DNA of 64,000 nucleotides from Stieleria marina (GCA_007741555.1 CP036526.1:7305719-7369718); one strand, 5' to 3'; positions 47,122-54,301 are shown, counted from the stretch's first letter. Notes: generated by a model not told the origin, from the sequence alone. Program-made: numbers and translations.

Positions 47122-47759
47122 TGTTTCAACGAACTTGGACCCGCGCGATTTATAATTTAATGGAAACGCTCACCTGCCGCGTGAGACTGCTTTCGCTTTC
47201 CCATATCCACGAGGGCTGGCAGTCACAATTTGGCAGCTCGGAAACGGTCGTCAAAGCAGTTAGGCAATTGGTCGACGCGGGAATAATTGTCGGTGATGTG
47301 TGGGCGGTACAGGCTTCGCCGATCGGTCGGCATCCGCTTGCATCCTGGATGCCTCAGCAAGCATCACCCGACTTTGATCGTATTGAAGAACTCGTCAGTT
47401 CCAGATGGAACGAGCGATGTGAACCAACGCCCGTTGTTGCTGCAACTCATCACGCGGCGCGACTATTCGGTTCATCGGCTGGTGGGCTACCACCGGTGAA
47501 CCACCGCAATCACGACTTGCTGCTTTCAGCGGTTTATCTGCGGTATCGAACCACTCAACCAAAACTCGCCTGCACTTGGCTTGGCGAGGAGGCAGTCTCG
47601 ATGGCAGAACGAGGTGTCAAAAATCCCGACGCATTTCTGTTCGACGAAGTAGGAAGCGTCACCCGCGTGATCGAATCCGCAGGCCGTTACTCGTTGAAAC
47701 AACTTGAATCCTTCCACCAGCATTGCCAAACCGCTGATCTTCCCTACGAACTCTGGTAG
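47121..47759 (+). CDS. Second replication-relaxation-like protein (copy A')
   Basis: A 212-residue protein that follows the plan of the gene at 43100-43735. It has an N-terminal winged-helix-like region (CRVRLLSLSHIHEGWQSQFG, TVVKAVRQLVDAGIIVGDVW), then PDAFLFDEVGSVTRVIESAG and the terminal LPYELW. Sequence identity with copy A is low except in these motifs, so the duplication is old. The ATG at 47121 overlaps the end of the coupling ATPase gene (stop codon shares its A). It is followed by copy B'. Role is inferred to be operon- or transfer-related DNA binding. Confidence 0.6.
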   Translation: MFQRTWTRAIYNLMETLTCRVRLLSLSHIHEGWQSQFGSSETVVKAVRQLVDAGIIVGDVWAVQASPIGRHPLASWMPQQASPDFDRIEELVSSRWNERCEPTPVVAATHHAARLFGSSAGGLPPVNHRNHDLLLSAVYLRYRTTQPKLACTWLGEEAVSMAERGVKNPDAFLFDEVGSVTRVIESAGRYSLKQLESFHQHCQTADLPYELW

Positions 47760-47770
47760 TCGCCTAACCG

Positions 47771-48421
47771 ATGCAAATTCCAATGACCTATCAACAAAAC
47801 ATGATTGACTTTATTAATCGTCACACGATCGCATTGGATCGCTGTTTGCCGATCAAAGACCGTGAACGGGCAATGCTCGCAATCGACCTGCTGGTTCGAG
47901 CAGGTCAAGTAAGCGAATGGCATCATGCGAGCGGGCTTCGATACTGGACCGCTGCCAACGCAAAACCACTCTCTGATCCATCGTTGGCACGCGCCTTTGG
48001 CATCCTGATGTTTTGTCATAGCTCAGCGTCTCGGTCGCTGGTGACGAAAAACGATCTCGAAAACTACTTCCCGAAGCTATTCCGGCATGGACTTCCTGCA
48101 GGTCACTACGTTGATGCAACAGCTCAGTCTCAGCGACTAGGCAATGTCTGTGTCGACACCGGGCAATCGAGAATCAGTCGCATCGTTGACCGCGCACGAT
48201 GCAGCATCGGGAAGTGCGAACAACAAGCCGGTATCCGTGAACTGATCCGTCGCGGCGAGTTTGAGTTGGCGTGGATTGTTCCAACTCTTCCGAAACAGCG
48301 TCGCCTCACCGAGGCCCTTCAACCGTTCGATGCGAGCGGAATCCGTTTAAAAGTCATCGCGATTCCAGATTTGTTGAATGTTGCTGCGCACCTTCCGCAA
48401 CCCAATTCTGAGTTGAACTGA
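47771..48421 (+). CDS. Hypothetical protein (copy B' of duplicated pair)
   Basis: A 216-residue soluble protein matching the layout of the gene at 43744-44421: an N-terminal helical region (RERAMLAIDLLVRAGQVSEW), a middle motif (LVTKNDLENYFPKLFRHGLP versus RRLTGEEVNQYMPWLPGDL in copy B) and a C-terminal alpha/beta part (FELAWIVPTLPKQRRLTEAL, RLKVIAIPDLLNVAAHL). The start is 11 bp after copy A'. No family was recognised. The repeated A-B order on both sides of the coupling ATPase suggests the two proteins act together, perhaps as a heterodimer. Confidence 0.55.
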   Translation: MQIPMTYQQNMIDFINRHTIALDRCLPIKDRERAMLAIDLLVRAGQVSEWHHASGLRYWTAANAKPLSDPSLARAFGILMFCHSSASRSLVTKNDLENYFPKLFRHGLPAGHYVDATAQSQRLGNVCVDTGQSRISRIVDRARCSIGKCEQQAGIRELIRRGEFELAWIVPTLPKQRRLTEALQPFDASGIRLKVIAIPDLLNVAAHLPQPNSELN

Positions 48422-48452
48422 ACACACAATCCCCACGAGGGTTTGAAAACGT

Positions 48453-48467
48453 CTCTCGGCCCGAGAG
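48453..48467. other. Short hairpin between copy B' and small-gene cluster
   Basis: CTCTCGG-C-CCGAGAG, a 15-bp palindrome in the 156-bp gap before the gene at 48578, followed by an A-run. It is the first of a series of hairpins that separate the small genes. Confidence 0.5.
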
Positions 48468-48577
48468 CAGAAAAAACAACGGGTAGGTAATCACGTCCGA
48501 TTGCTTGGCGAACGCTGCAAGTGTTCGTCAATCAAGCGTCGTCTGGAATGAGCCAGCGGCGTCATAAGGAGGTACAG

Positions 48578-48865
48578 ATGAATAAACATCTGTTGGATCG
48601 CCTTCAAGGAAAACCGTCCGTAGTGCGTTGGGTTGCTGCGGTCGTATGGATTTGGCCCGTGTACGCGGTCCGCTGTGCCTTGATCGGCATCGTGGCCGGG
48701 TTGTGGGTCTATCACGGTCCAAGTTCGTTTGCACTCGTTTGGTCGAGAGCTACGCACATGGAATCGAGACCCAACAAAAAAAGAACGCCGGAGAAGAGTC
48801 GAATCGGGAACAGATTGGACGACTTCAACGACGTTCGAGTTCGCGTCAGCGAGCTAACACAGTAG
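48578..48865 (+). CDS. Small single-TM membrane protein
   Basis: A 95-residue protein with one strong TM segment (VRWVAAVVWIWPVYAVRCAL continuing IGIVAGLWVY) and a basic C-terminal tail (RPNKKRTPEKSR). The ATG at 48578 is preceded by a perfect AAGGAGG ribosome-binding site, which settles the start. It opens a set of small genes in the right part of the element. No family was recognised; a membrane accessory role in transfer or maintenance is a guess. Confidence 0.6.
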   Translation: MNKHLLDRLQGKPSVVRWVAAVVWIWPVYAVRCALIGIVAGLWVYHGPSSFALVWSRATHMESRPNKKRTPEKSRIGNRLDDFNDVRVRVSELTQ

Positions 48866-48889
48866 CCGAAGCAATGAGGCTTCGGTTTT
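48866..48889 (+). terminator. Intrinsic terminator-like hairpin
   Basis: Stem CCGAAGC / GCTTCGG (7 bp, 6-nt loop AATGAG) followed by TTTT, directly after the stop of the small membrane protein gene. Confidence 0.65.
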
Positions 48890-48969
48890 AACAATTCGAG
48901 TCGGTGGAGACAGGAGGGCCTGCTCCATCGGCTTACCAACAACGTGTGAGTAACACACAAGGAGAAAGC

Positions 48970-49221
48970 ATGGCAAATGCACCGATTAAGCGAATCGCAG
49001 TAGGTAACGGCGTTCGAGCTTCCATATGGAAGAACGAATCGAAAAATGGGCCGTGGCTTGGCGTCACGATTACCCGAACCTACCGCGAAGGCGAGGAATA
49101 CAAGGACTCTCCGTCGTTTCGACGAGACGACTTGTTGTTTGTCGCCAAGGCAGCCGAATTGGCGTTCTCGTGGTGTCTCAAGCAGGCGGAAATCGCCAAA
49201 CGAGAGGCAAACCAAGAGTAA
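48970..49221 (+). CDS. Small conserved-type hypothetical protein
   Basis: An 83-residue soluble protein. The pattern KRIAVGNGVRASIWKNESKN, LGVTITRTYREGEEYKDSPS, FRRDDLLFVAKAAELAFSWC looks like a small beta-sheet plus helix fold seen in short genes of plasmids and integrative elements. The genes at 50070 and 50396 have the same general plan (strands, then a (R/G).DDI or DDL helix), so this is probably a local family of small paralogues. The ATG at 48970 follows AAGGAGA. The function is unknown; ssDNA or protein binding is speculative. Confidence 0.55.
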   Translation: MANAPIKRIAVGNGVRASIWKNESKNGPWLGVTITRTYREGEEYKDSPSFRRDDLLFVAKAAELAFSWCLKQAEIAKREANQE

Positions 49222-49235
49222 CGGATTATCAATCC

Positions 49236-49258
49236 GCCGGTGGGTGCAACCCACCGGC
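49236..49258 (+). terminator. Strong hairpin after small gene
   Basis: Perfect 10-bp stem GCCGGTGGGT / ACCCACCGGC with a 3-nt loop, between the genes at 48970 and 49277. There is no clear T-run, so termination or mRNA processing are both possible. Confidence 0.5.
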
Positions 49259-49276
49259 TTCACGGATGAAAACGCC

Positions 49277-49561
49277 ATGAAGGATGTTGACCAACTAGAA
49301 CGCTTCCCACTCGGAAGAATCGTGATGACCAAAGGTGTCCACCTTTCAATTGCAACTGACCAACTGGTGGTCGCATTGCTTAGGCACGCCAAAGGTGACT
49401 GGGGTGATGTCTGTGATGAAGACCGGCACACAAACGAAGAGTCGCTAACGCGTGGCTTTCGACTGTTGTCGGAGTACCGAAGCTTGGATAACACCAAGTT
49501 TTGGATCATCTCAGAAGCAGACCGCTCCTGCACCACGATTCTTTTGCCGGAAGAGTACTAG
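49277..49561 (+). CDS. Small plasmid-type protein ending in TTILLPEEY
   Basis: A 94-residue soluble protein. Its motifs LLRHAKGDWGDVCDEDRHTN, LLSEYRSLDNTKFWIISEAD and RSCTTILLPEEY match the layout of a widespread short hypothetical family carried by plasmids and integrative elements, whose members end in TT(I/V)LLP(D/E)EY. The function of that family is not known to me. The start ATG at 49277 is the nearest in-frame choice before the conserved region; no strong ribosome-binding site is visible. It lies between two hairpins in the small-gene set. Confidence 0.65.
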   Translation: MKDVDQLERFPLGRIVMTKGVHLSIATDQLVVALLRHAKGDWGDVCDEDRHTNEESLTRGFRLLSEYRSLDNTKFWIISEADRSCTTILLPEEY

Positions 49562-49617
49562 GTCGCTACATCGGTTTTAGTCGTTCAAGGAACGACATGG
49601 GTTTTACCCACGGTTTT

Positions 49618-49649
49618 GCCGGGCTGACTTACTTCAGCCCGGCTCTTTT
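49618..49649 (+). terminator. Intrinsic terminator
   Basis: Perfect 10-bp stem GCCGGGCTGA / TCAGCCCGGC with loop CTTACT and a TCTTTT tail. A second perfect hairpin (CTCTGACAG-CCAT-CTGTCAGAG, 49663-49684) follows at once without a T-run. Confidence 0.75.
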
Positions 49650-49752
49650 CCAAGTTGCTTCGCTCTGACAGCCATCTGTCAGAGAGGGGCAACCTAACCG
49701 GAGAGTTTGCATCGCCCCTGTCACCAGCAAACTCTCTTTCTGGAGAAGCACA

Positions 49753-49995
49753 ATGATTAAGAAAGTTTATTTGAAGTTCCTGATTCGCTTTGTCATCCCC
49801 GACGAAATTCTCGAATCGCTCAGTCTCAATTTTGTGAACTGCGTGAGTAAAGGAATGCGAAACGAAGACGAGTACCACAGATGTATCCAGCAAAGCCTGA
49901 AAGTTGCCTGTCAATGGCTCTCTACGGCACAAAAGTCTGGTTGGAAGCCCGTGATCATGGGTATGGCTGACGAACACAATCGTGATCGTTCTTAG
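49753..49995 (+). CDS. Small hypothetical protein
   Basis: An 80-residue protein of no recognised family, helical in its middle part (EILESLSLNFVNCVSKGMRN, HRCIQQSLKVACQWLSTAQK). The ATG follows a GGAGAAG ribosome-binding site, and hairpins lie on both sides, so the gene looks like an independent small cassette in the element. Function unknown. Confidence 0.5.
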   Translation: MIKKVYLKFLIRFVIPDEILESLSLNFVNCVSKGMRNEDEYHRCIQQSLKVACQWLSTAQKSGWKPVIMGMADEHNRDRS

Positions 49996-50012
49996 CGAAT
50001 GAACTAAATCCA

Positions 50013-50049
50013 ATGCGTGGGGAGAGTGATAGCTCTCCACGCATCTTTT
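50013..50049 (+). terminator. Intrinsic terminator-like hairpin
   Basis: Arms ATGCGTGGGGAGAG and CTCTCCACGCAT (12 paired bases with a 2-nt bulge) followed by CTTTTA. It is between the genes at 49753 and 50070. Confidence 0.6.
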
Positions 50050-50069
50050 ACTCGAAGGCAAAAAACAGC

Positions 50070-50399
50070 ATGTCAAACACACCAATCAAGCCATACGTCG
50101 TAGCCGGAGCCGAGAGCTTATCGGCCTCGCTTTTCAAGACCGAAGACGAAGTCAACGGTTTTGAGTATCGCTTCAACATTACTCGGCTGGATTCGCAATC
50201 AGCTTCCATTAGCCATTGGTTACGCCCTGATGACATAGTTGCACTGTTGAAATTGACCCGTCTGCTCGCCGCTGAACTGGACTTCGACGGATGCATCGAC
50301 TTCAAATTGCGACTCACACTCCGAGGTGTCGCTGACCTCATTGATCAAATGCTTGTTGATTTGGCATCAGCCGATTCACCAGGAGCAAACCGATCATGA
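50070..50399 (+). CDS. Small hypothetical protein, local paralogue
   Basis: A 109-residue soluble protein: a beta-rich N-terminal part (PYVVAGAESLSASLFKTED, EYRFNITRLDSQSASISHWL) and a helical C-terminal part starting RPDDIVALLKLTRLLAAELD. The layout resembles that of the genes at 48970 and 50396. The start at 50070 gives the shared SNTPIKPY/ANAPIKRI-type N-terminus seen in the gene at 48970, which supports this choice. Its stop overlaps the next start by 4 bp. Function unknown. Confidence 0.55.
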   Translation: MSNTPIKPYVVAGAESLSASLFKTEDEVNGFEYRFNITRLDSQSASISHWLRPDDIVALLKLTRLLAAELDFDGCIDFKLRLTLRGVADLIDQMLVDLASADSPGANRS

Positions 50400-50647
50400 G
50401 AACCAAGCTCGTCCATGAAATCCGTCAAGGGCTACTTGTCGTCCGCATACGAAGGGCAAAGTCCCGTGCCACAGTTCGTCACATGCTCTCAATTCACCGA
50501 CTCTACAAAAACGGCGATTTGTGGCACGAGTCCACTCGGTTCGGACAGGATGACATACCGTTCATTCGCTTCCTGCTCGATGAAGCTCACACATGGATGA
50601 TCGAGCAAGAAAGCGACTCAATGGCAGAAACGGAGGGCGTCAAATGA
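50396..50647 (+). CDS. Small hypothetical protein, local paralogue
   Basis: An 83-residue protein with strands (LVHEIRQGLLVVRIRRAKSR, MLSIHRLYKNGDLWHESTR) and then FGQDDIPFIRFLLDEAHTWM, the same plan as the genes at 48970 and 50070. It overlaps both neighbours by ATGA junctions and is therefore translationally coupled with the methylase gene downstream. The role is unknown; it might assist the methylase or be a DNA-binding accessory factor of the element. Confidence 0.55.
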   Translation: MRTKLVHEIRQGLLVVRIRRAKSRATVRHMLSIHRLYKNGDLWHESTRFGQDDIPFIRFLLDEAHTWMIEQESDSMAETEGVK

Positions 50648-51207
50648 TTGACCCTGCCCCAGGCATTGTCGGCAATCTCGACGCACTGATTGAAAGTCAG
50701 CATCGGTTCAGCACCGTCTATGCAGATCCACCTTGGTCATATTCCAACAGGGCATCTCGCGGTGCCGCTGACAATCACTACACAACTTTGCAGCTCGATG
50801 AGATTTGCGCGGAACCCGTCGAGCAGCTCGTCACTGAAAATGCTCACTTGCACTTATGGACGACGAATGCATTTCTTCGTGAAGCATTCGATGTAATGGA
50901 AGCGTGGGGATTCAATTTCAAGTCGTGCTTGGTTTGGATAAAACCACAGCTCGGCATGGGCAACTACTGGCGAGTGTCACACGAATTTCTCTTGCTTGGC
51001 GTTCGCGGTAGTTTGCCATTCACTGACAAATCCTGCCGAAGTTGGCTGCTACATCGCCGAACGCAGCACAGCCGAAAACCATTCGCTGTTCGTGAACTGA
51101 TCGAGCGGGTCAGTCCGGGGCCTTACCTCGAACTCTACGGTCGGGAAGAGCAGCCCAGAACACAGTGGACTGTCTACGGAAACCAAGTTGAGCGGCGTCT
51201 TTTCTAA
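50644..51207 (+). CDS. MT-A70-family N6-adenine DNA methyltransferase
   Basis: A 187-residue methylase. The catalytic motif DPPW is at residues 28-31 (STVYADPPWSYSNR); SAM-binding parts include HLHLWTTNAFLREAFDVM and a C-terminal FAVRELIERVSPGPYLELYG. MT-A70 enzymes methylate the N6 position of adenine in DNA or RNA; in phages and mobile elements they often act on DNA to avoid restriction. No cognate nuclease gene is seen next to it, so it is an orphan methylase here. The ATG at 50644 overlaps the preceding stop (ATGA). Confidence 0.88.
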   Translation: MIDPAPGIVGNLDALIESQHRFSTVYADPPWSYSNRASRGAADNHYTTLQLDEICAEPVEQLVTENAHLHLWTTNAFLREAFDVMEAWGFNFKSCLVWIKPQLGMGNYWRVSHEFLLLGVRGSLPFTDKSCRSWLLHRRTQHSRKPFAVRELIERVSPGPYLELYGREEQPRTQWTVYGNQVERRLF

Positions 51208-51218
51208 ACGGGTCTGCA

Positions 51219-51482
51219 ATGAAAGAAGACGAAAGCGAACCGAGCCGAATGCTGACGGTCACAGATGTTGCCCAATGGCTCAGTGTGTCGAGCAGCTTGG
51301 TTTACCAGTTGGTCGAATCCGGAAAGCTGCCGGTGTATCGGATCGGCAACGGACGTGGAGCCATTCGCTTCCAACCACACGACATCAACCAATACATCGA
51401 AAGTTGTCGTTCAGAATCCTCACAGCCACCATCCCCTCGCCGCAAGCTCCGCCCCAACTTGAGGCACATCCGGCTCGACTAG
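51219..51482 (+). CDS. Excisionase / MerR-like HTH_17 DNA-binding protein
   Basis: An 87-residue protein with the excisionase-family winged helix: MLTVTDVAQWLSVSSSLVYQ, LVESGKLPVYRIGNGRGAIR and FQPHDINQYIES, then a basic tail. Proteins of this class bend DNA at attachment sites and direct excision by the partner integrase. It lies at the end of the long plus-strand operon and converges with the integrase gene, the usual xis-int arrangement near an element end. A terminator hairpin separates the two. Confidence 0.85.
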   Translation: MKEDESEPSRMLTVTDVAQWLSVSSSLVYQLVESGKLPVYRIGNGRGAIRFQPHDINQYIESCRSESSQPPSPRRKLRPNLRHIRLD

Positions 51483-51485
51483 CTT

Positions 51486-51507
51486 CATCAGAGGCGACCG
51501 AAAGGTT
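51486..51507 (+). repeat. 22-bp direct repeat, copy 1 (after xis)
   Basis: CATCAGAGGCGAC, then C, then GAAAGGTT. The same 22-mer with one change (A for C) occurs at 52787-52808 upstream of the integrase, so the integrase gene is flanked by direct repeats. Candidates for integrase arm or Xis binding sites. Confidence 0.6.
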
Positions 51508-51514
51508 GCTTCCC

Positions 51515-51550
51515 AACCCTGCCCGGCTGCCACCGGGCGGGGTTCTTATT
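51515..51550 (+). terminator. Terminator between xis and int
   Basis: Stem AACCCTGCCCGG / CCGGGCGGGGTT (12 bp with one T-G pair) and loop CTGCCA, followed by CTTATT. It separates the convergent xis operon and integrase gene. Confidence 0.65.
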
Positions 51551-51581
51551 CTCGCTCACGTCGCCGACCCACACTGAGCGT

Positions 51582-52751
51582 CTAGTTGTCCGTAGCTCGT
51601 ATAGCCTGTTCCAGCATGTGGTCAGGACTATGTGAGAGGTGCTGATACACTCGTGCCAGCATCGCGGGATCACGGTGTCCCATCAGCAAGGCGACGGTCA
51701 GTGCGTCAACGCCACTTTTCAAAGCGTTGGTTGCCCAAGAATGCCGAAGCGAATAGAGCGAATAGCGAGGGGCGGCAGCGTATGCCATCTTGCGAAAAAG
51801 TTTTTGCTTTGCTTCACAACGAAGCTCAGCCGCCGTTTTGACTCTTTCGACACCCTTTGTCCGCCTCGTTTTTTTCAACCTCTTGATGCGTTTTGCGATC
51901 TCGTCATCGGTTGGCTCTTTGCCAGCGGACTTCAACGCTGCTTTGCCCATCCGAATTCTGACTCGATCGACGGCACAGTTGATCGAGTCTTTCGTCCAAG
52001 GGTTGCCACGTGTGTTGCGGAATAGTTCGCCACCATTGGATTCAGCGAGCAGGCGTTTGGTGATGGCCAATGCCTGATCGTCCAAGTAAACAACACGAGG
52101 GGCACGTTTCCCCTTTGATTTATTTTGAGGAAATACCCAACGAGCTTGGCCAAGCTCAACGTACCGATCCATCAATCGCAGCGATTCTTGGGGGCGACAA
52201 CCTGTGTGATAGGTCGTCACGAGCAAGTCACGCACCGGCCCATCGGGGACGTGAACCAGCATCGCGTTAAATTCGTCGGGAGGAATGAAGACTTCCCGCC
52301 GCTCAGGCGATGGGACCTCCATGTCTTTGAGCGGACTTGATTGGATGTAACCTTGCTTCACCGCCCATTTCAGGCACGTCTTGATCGACCTGAAATAGTT
52401 GTGCTTGGTTGTGACGGCCAAATCGTACTGTCCAACCCACTGTTCGACGTGGAATGGGCGGAGTTGGGAAACCGTTATCTCGGGATATTGGGTGACAAAC
52501 CGCTGCAAACGATGGCGGTACCACTCGAACGTGTCCGGTGCCCGGTTCTTGTGAACCCAATCGAGAAACGAATCGATGATTGCAACGACCGATTCGGGGG
52601 AGACATGTTCAGCACGTGGCTGACTCATCATCTGGTGGTATTGGCGAAACGCTTCATCGCGATCAGGGCCAAGATTGATTTGCTTGCGGTCAATCTGAAC
52701 GTACCAGAGACCACGAGCCTTCTTGTAGAACGGCTTCGGGAAATGAGCCAT
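51582..52751 (-). CDS. Tyrosine-family integrase
   Basis: A 389-residue site-specific tyrosine recombinase. It has an N-terminal arm-binding-like region (FYKKARGLWYVQIDRKQINL), a core-binding domain (WYRHRLQRFVTQYPEITVSQ) and a catalytic domain with the first Arg in TYHTGCRPQESLRL, the second box as YSLYSLRHSWATNAL, and MGHRDPAMLARVYQHLS with the final His and Tyr nucleophile. The usual His three residues before the box-II Arg is a Tyr. The 3' end of tRNA-Asp lies 200 bp upstream, so tRNA-Asp is the probable attachment target. The ribosome-binding site AGAGG is inside a hairpin arm that ends at the start codon. Confidence 0.92.
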   Translation of the reverse strand: MAHFPKPFYKKARGLWYVQIDRKQINLGPDRDEAFRQYHQMMSQPRAEHVSPESVVAIIDSFLDWVHKNRAPDTFEWYRHRLQRFVTQYPEITVSQLRPFHVEQWVGQYDLAVTTKHNYFRSIKTCLKWAVKQGYIQSSPLKDMEVPSPERREVFIPPDEFNAMLVHVPDGPVRDLLVTTYHTGCRPQESLRLMDRYVELGQARWVFPQNKSKGKRAPRVVYLDDQALAITKRLLAESNGGELFRNTRGNPWTKDSINCAVDRVRIRMGKAALKSAGKEPTDDEIAKRIKRLKKTRRTKGVERVKTAAELRCEAKQKLFRKMAYAAAPRYSLYSLRHSWATNALKSGVDALTVALLMGHRDPAMLARVYQHLSHSPDHMLEQAIRATDN

Positions 52752-52812
52752 AACGAACCTCTTTCTGTATCCAAGGGAATGGGAAACATCAGAGGCGACA
52801 GAAAGGTTCGTT
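52752..52812 (-). promoter_or_regulatory. 5'-UTR hairpin covering integrase ribosome-binding site
   Basis: Arms AACGAACCTCTTTCTGT (52752-52768) and ACAGAAAGGTTCGTT (52798-52812) are complementary except for a 2-nt bulge. In the int mRNA the 3' arm contains the AAAGAGG ribosome-binding site and ends directly at the ATG. Confidence 0.6.
52787..52808 (+). repeat. 22-bp direct repeat, copy 2 (upstream of int)
   Basis: CATCAGAGGCGAC, then A, then GAAAGGTT, matching 21 of 22 bases of 51486-51507. It overlaps the right arm of the integrase 5'-UTR hairpin. Confidence 0.6.
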
Positions 52813-52951
52813 CTGCGTCACGCGGTTGGCTGCCACCAAACCGCTCGACGCGTGTCATCATACCAAAGTTCTCGGACAACTTCTCGGACAGAACAAATTC
52901 TGAGAGAAAACCGAAATTCACCAACCCAGCAAATTGCTGAGTGAAACAAAG

Positions 52952-53025
52952 CGACGCGGACGGGACTCGAACCCGCAACCTCCGGATCGACAGTCCGGGG
53001 CTCTAACCAATTGAGCTACCGCGCC
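52952..53025 (-). tRNA. tRNA-Asp (GTC)
   Basis: A full cloverleaf on the minus strand, 74 nt: acceptor GGCGCGG / CCGCGTC with one G-U pair, discriminator G (right for Asp), D-arm GCTC...GAGC, anticodon stem CCGGA / TCCGG with loop CTGTCGA (anticodon GTC), and T-arm GCGGG-TTCGAGT-CCCGT. CCA is not encoded. Its 3' end faces the integrase gene, so it is the likely attB/attR of the element. Confidence 0.97.
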
Positions 53026-53347
53026 AAATGTGCTGGCTAAAAATTAGCCACTTGTGCGTTAGCGTCACTTGTGAGGGCAGATTATATCGCTGGCTTGATA
53101 GCTGGCAAGTGGATCAGGAAGCAAAGTATTTGTCTGGCCGGCAATGCGGTCGACTAGCCTGCGGTTTGCAGCGAATGCGCCGATCTTGAGGGGTAAAGGC
53201 ACGTGCATTCCCCCATTTTATGGGTTCGATGACAGGACAATTCTCCCACTTGGGCTGGGCGGACCTAGGTTTTCCTACAGCTGATAGAGGTCCGTCGCCT
53301 CTTATTGAGCGTCCAATCCCGACAATTCCCTGCTCGTCAGGCTCGTC

Positions 53348-53515
53348 ATGCAAATCACCTTTTTTATCGCCTCACTCGGCTCCTACGCCCGTTCGATCCT
53401 CAACGAATTGATGACGGTTTTTAACCAAATGAATTCGCTCCAGTGGGGTATCGTCTCGGCCTGCGCCGTCGCATTCGGCTTTTTGTGTCTCAAAGGCACT
53501 GGCGTCAATCGCTAG
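53348..53515 (+). CDS. Very small membrane protein (possible)
   Basis: A 55-residue open frame that reads as a small membrane protein (ASLGSYARSILNELMTVFNQ, then SLQWGIVSACAVAFGFLCLK, ending GTGVNR). The TM-like stretch near the end is convincing, but the start is not fixed: another ATG at 53410 gives 34 residues, and no strong ribosome-binding site precedes either. The surrounding 53026-53738 region shows no other gene; a small inverted repeat (TGGCTAA-AAA-TTAGCCA, 53034-53050) lies next to the tRNA 5' end. Confidence 0.4.
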   Translation: MQITFFIASLGSYARSILNELMTVFNQMNSLQWGIVSACAVAFGFLCLKGTGVNR

Positions 53516-53738
53516 CGTCCCGGCCGTCGCAAACGCCCCAAATCTTCGGTTGACCGTTCTGTAGGCGACCGGATATCTGTAAGGGGAGTGACAACGACAT
53601 AGAAACCCGATTAGGCTCGAACGATGATTCGGCCTCTTCAGGCTAAGTCATTGTTGAACCTTCGCCGCTCTGCCAACCGCATTTTGGGTTGCGGCAGAGA
53701 ATTTGCCCCATCCGCTGGCCCTTCGCAGGAGAGATTCG

Positions 53739-54065
53739 ATGCCTCTGTTTGAGATCGAAACTGATTCGCACATCATCATTACTTGGGCCACGGACGAAGA
53801 CGCTGCACGCGAAGTCGTCGCAGATGCTTATCCGACCGACCAAATCGCACGCCTGACCAAACGCCCGCGAGATACCTGGGTGATCAGCAAAGGCGCGTTG
53901 GGACTGACCAGCCCGAATCTGAACCCGTGCACGGTCGCCCGCGATTGCCTGAGCCGATCGGCCGGCGACAAAGTCAACGCGATTCGCTTGTACCGAATGG
54001 AAACGGGTAGCGATCTGGAACAGGCACGCAAAGCCATCGAATCCAATATGGTCATGGGCTGGTAA
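53739..54065 (+). CDS. Small protein with L7/L12 C-terminal-like domain
   Basis: A 108-residue soluble protein. The last 35 residues (VNAIRLYRMETGSDLEQARK, then AIESNMVMGW) resemble the C-terminal domain of ribosomal protein L7/L12 (K.IR..TG..L.EAK..VE), a fold re-used in several small bacterial proteins. The N-terminal part (FEIETDSHIIITWATDEDAA) looks like a small alpha/beta unit. The ATG at 53739 follows AGGAGA. The gene stands alone to the right of tRNA-Asp and belongs to the chromosomal side of the attachment site. Function unknown. Confidence 0.65.
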   Translation: MPLFEIETDSHIIITWATDEDAAREVVADAYPTDQIARLTKRPRDTWVISKGALGLTSPNLNPCTVARDCLSRSAGDKVNAIRLYRMETGSDLEQARKAIESNMVMGW

Positions 54066-54301
54066 ATAACCGTCGCCCCCGACAATTCTCTTCAGGCAAC
54101 CGTTTTGCAGCAAGCAAGCGATTCGCTGCGCAAGGTGCTCGTTCTGCAACCCCCACCCTGCGTCAAAGTGGCGTACAATGCTTGGCTGTCAGAGCTTAGC
54201 TGTCAGACGGTCACTTCACCTGTCGCCTAGTCAGTCGATCAGCCCTGGCACTCCGCCGATCGCTTGTCCGACTCAGTAAGCCACTCATCTAGTAATCGCC
54301 G

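Noticed and set aside
48421-50070. Hairpins between small genes as integron attC sites
   Set aside because: The hairpins lack the GTTRRRY core and conserved R/L boxes of attC, and no integron integrase is present.
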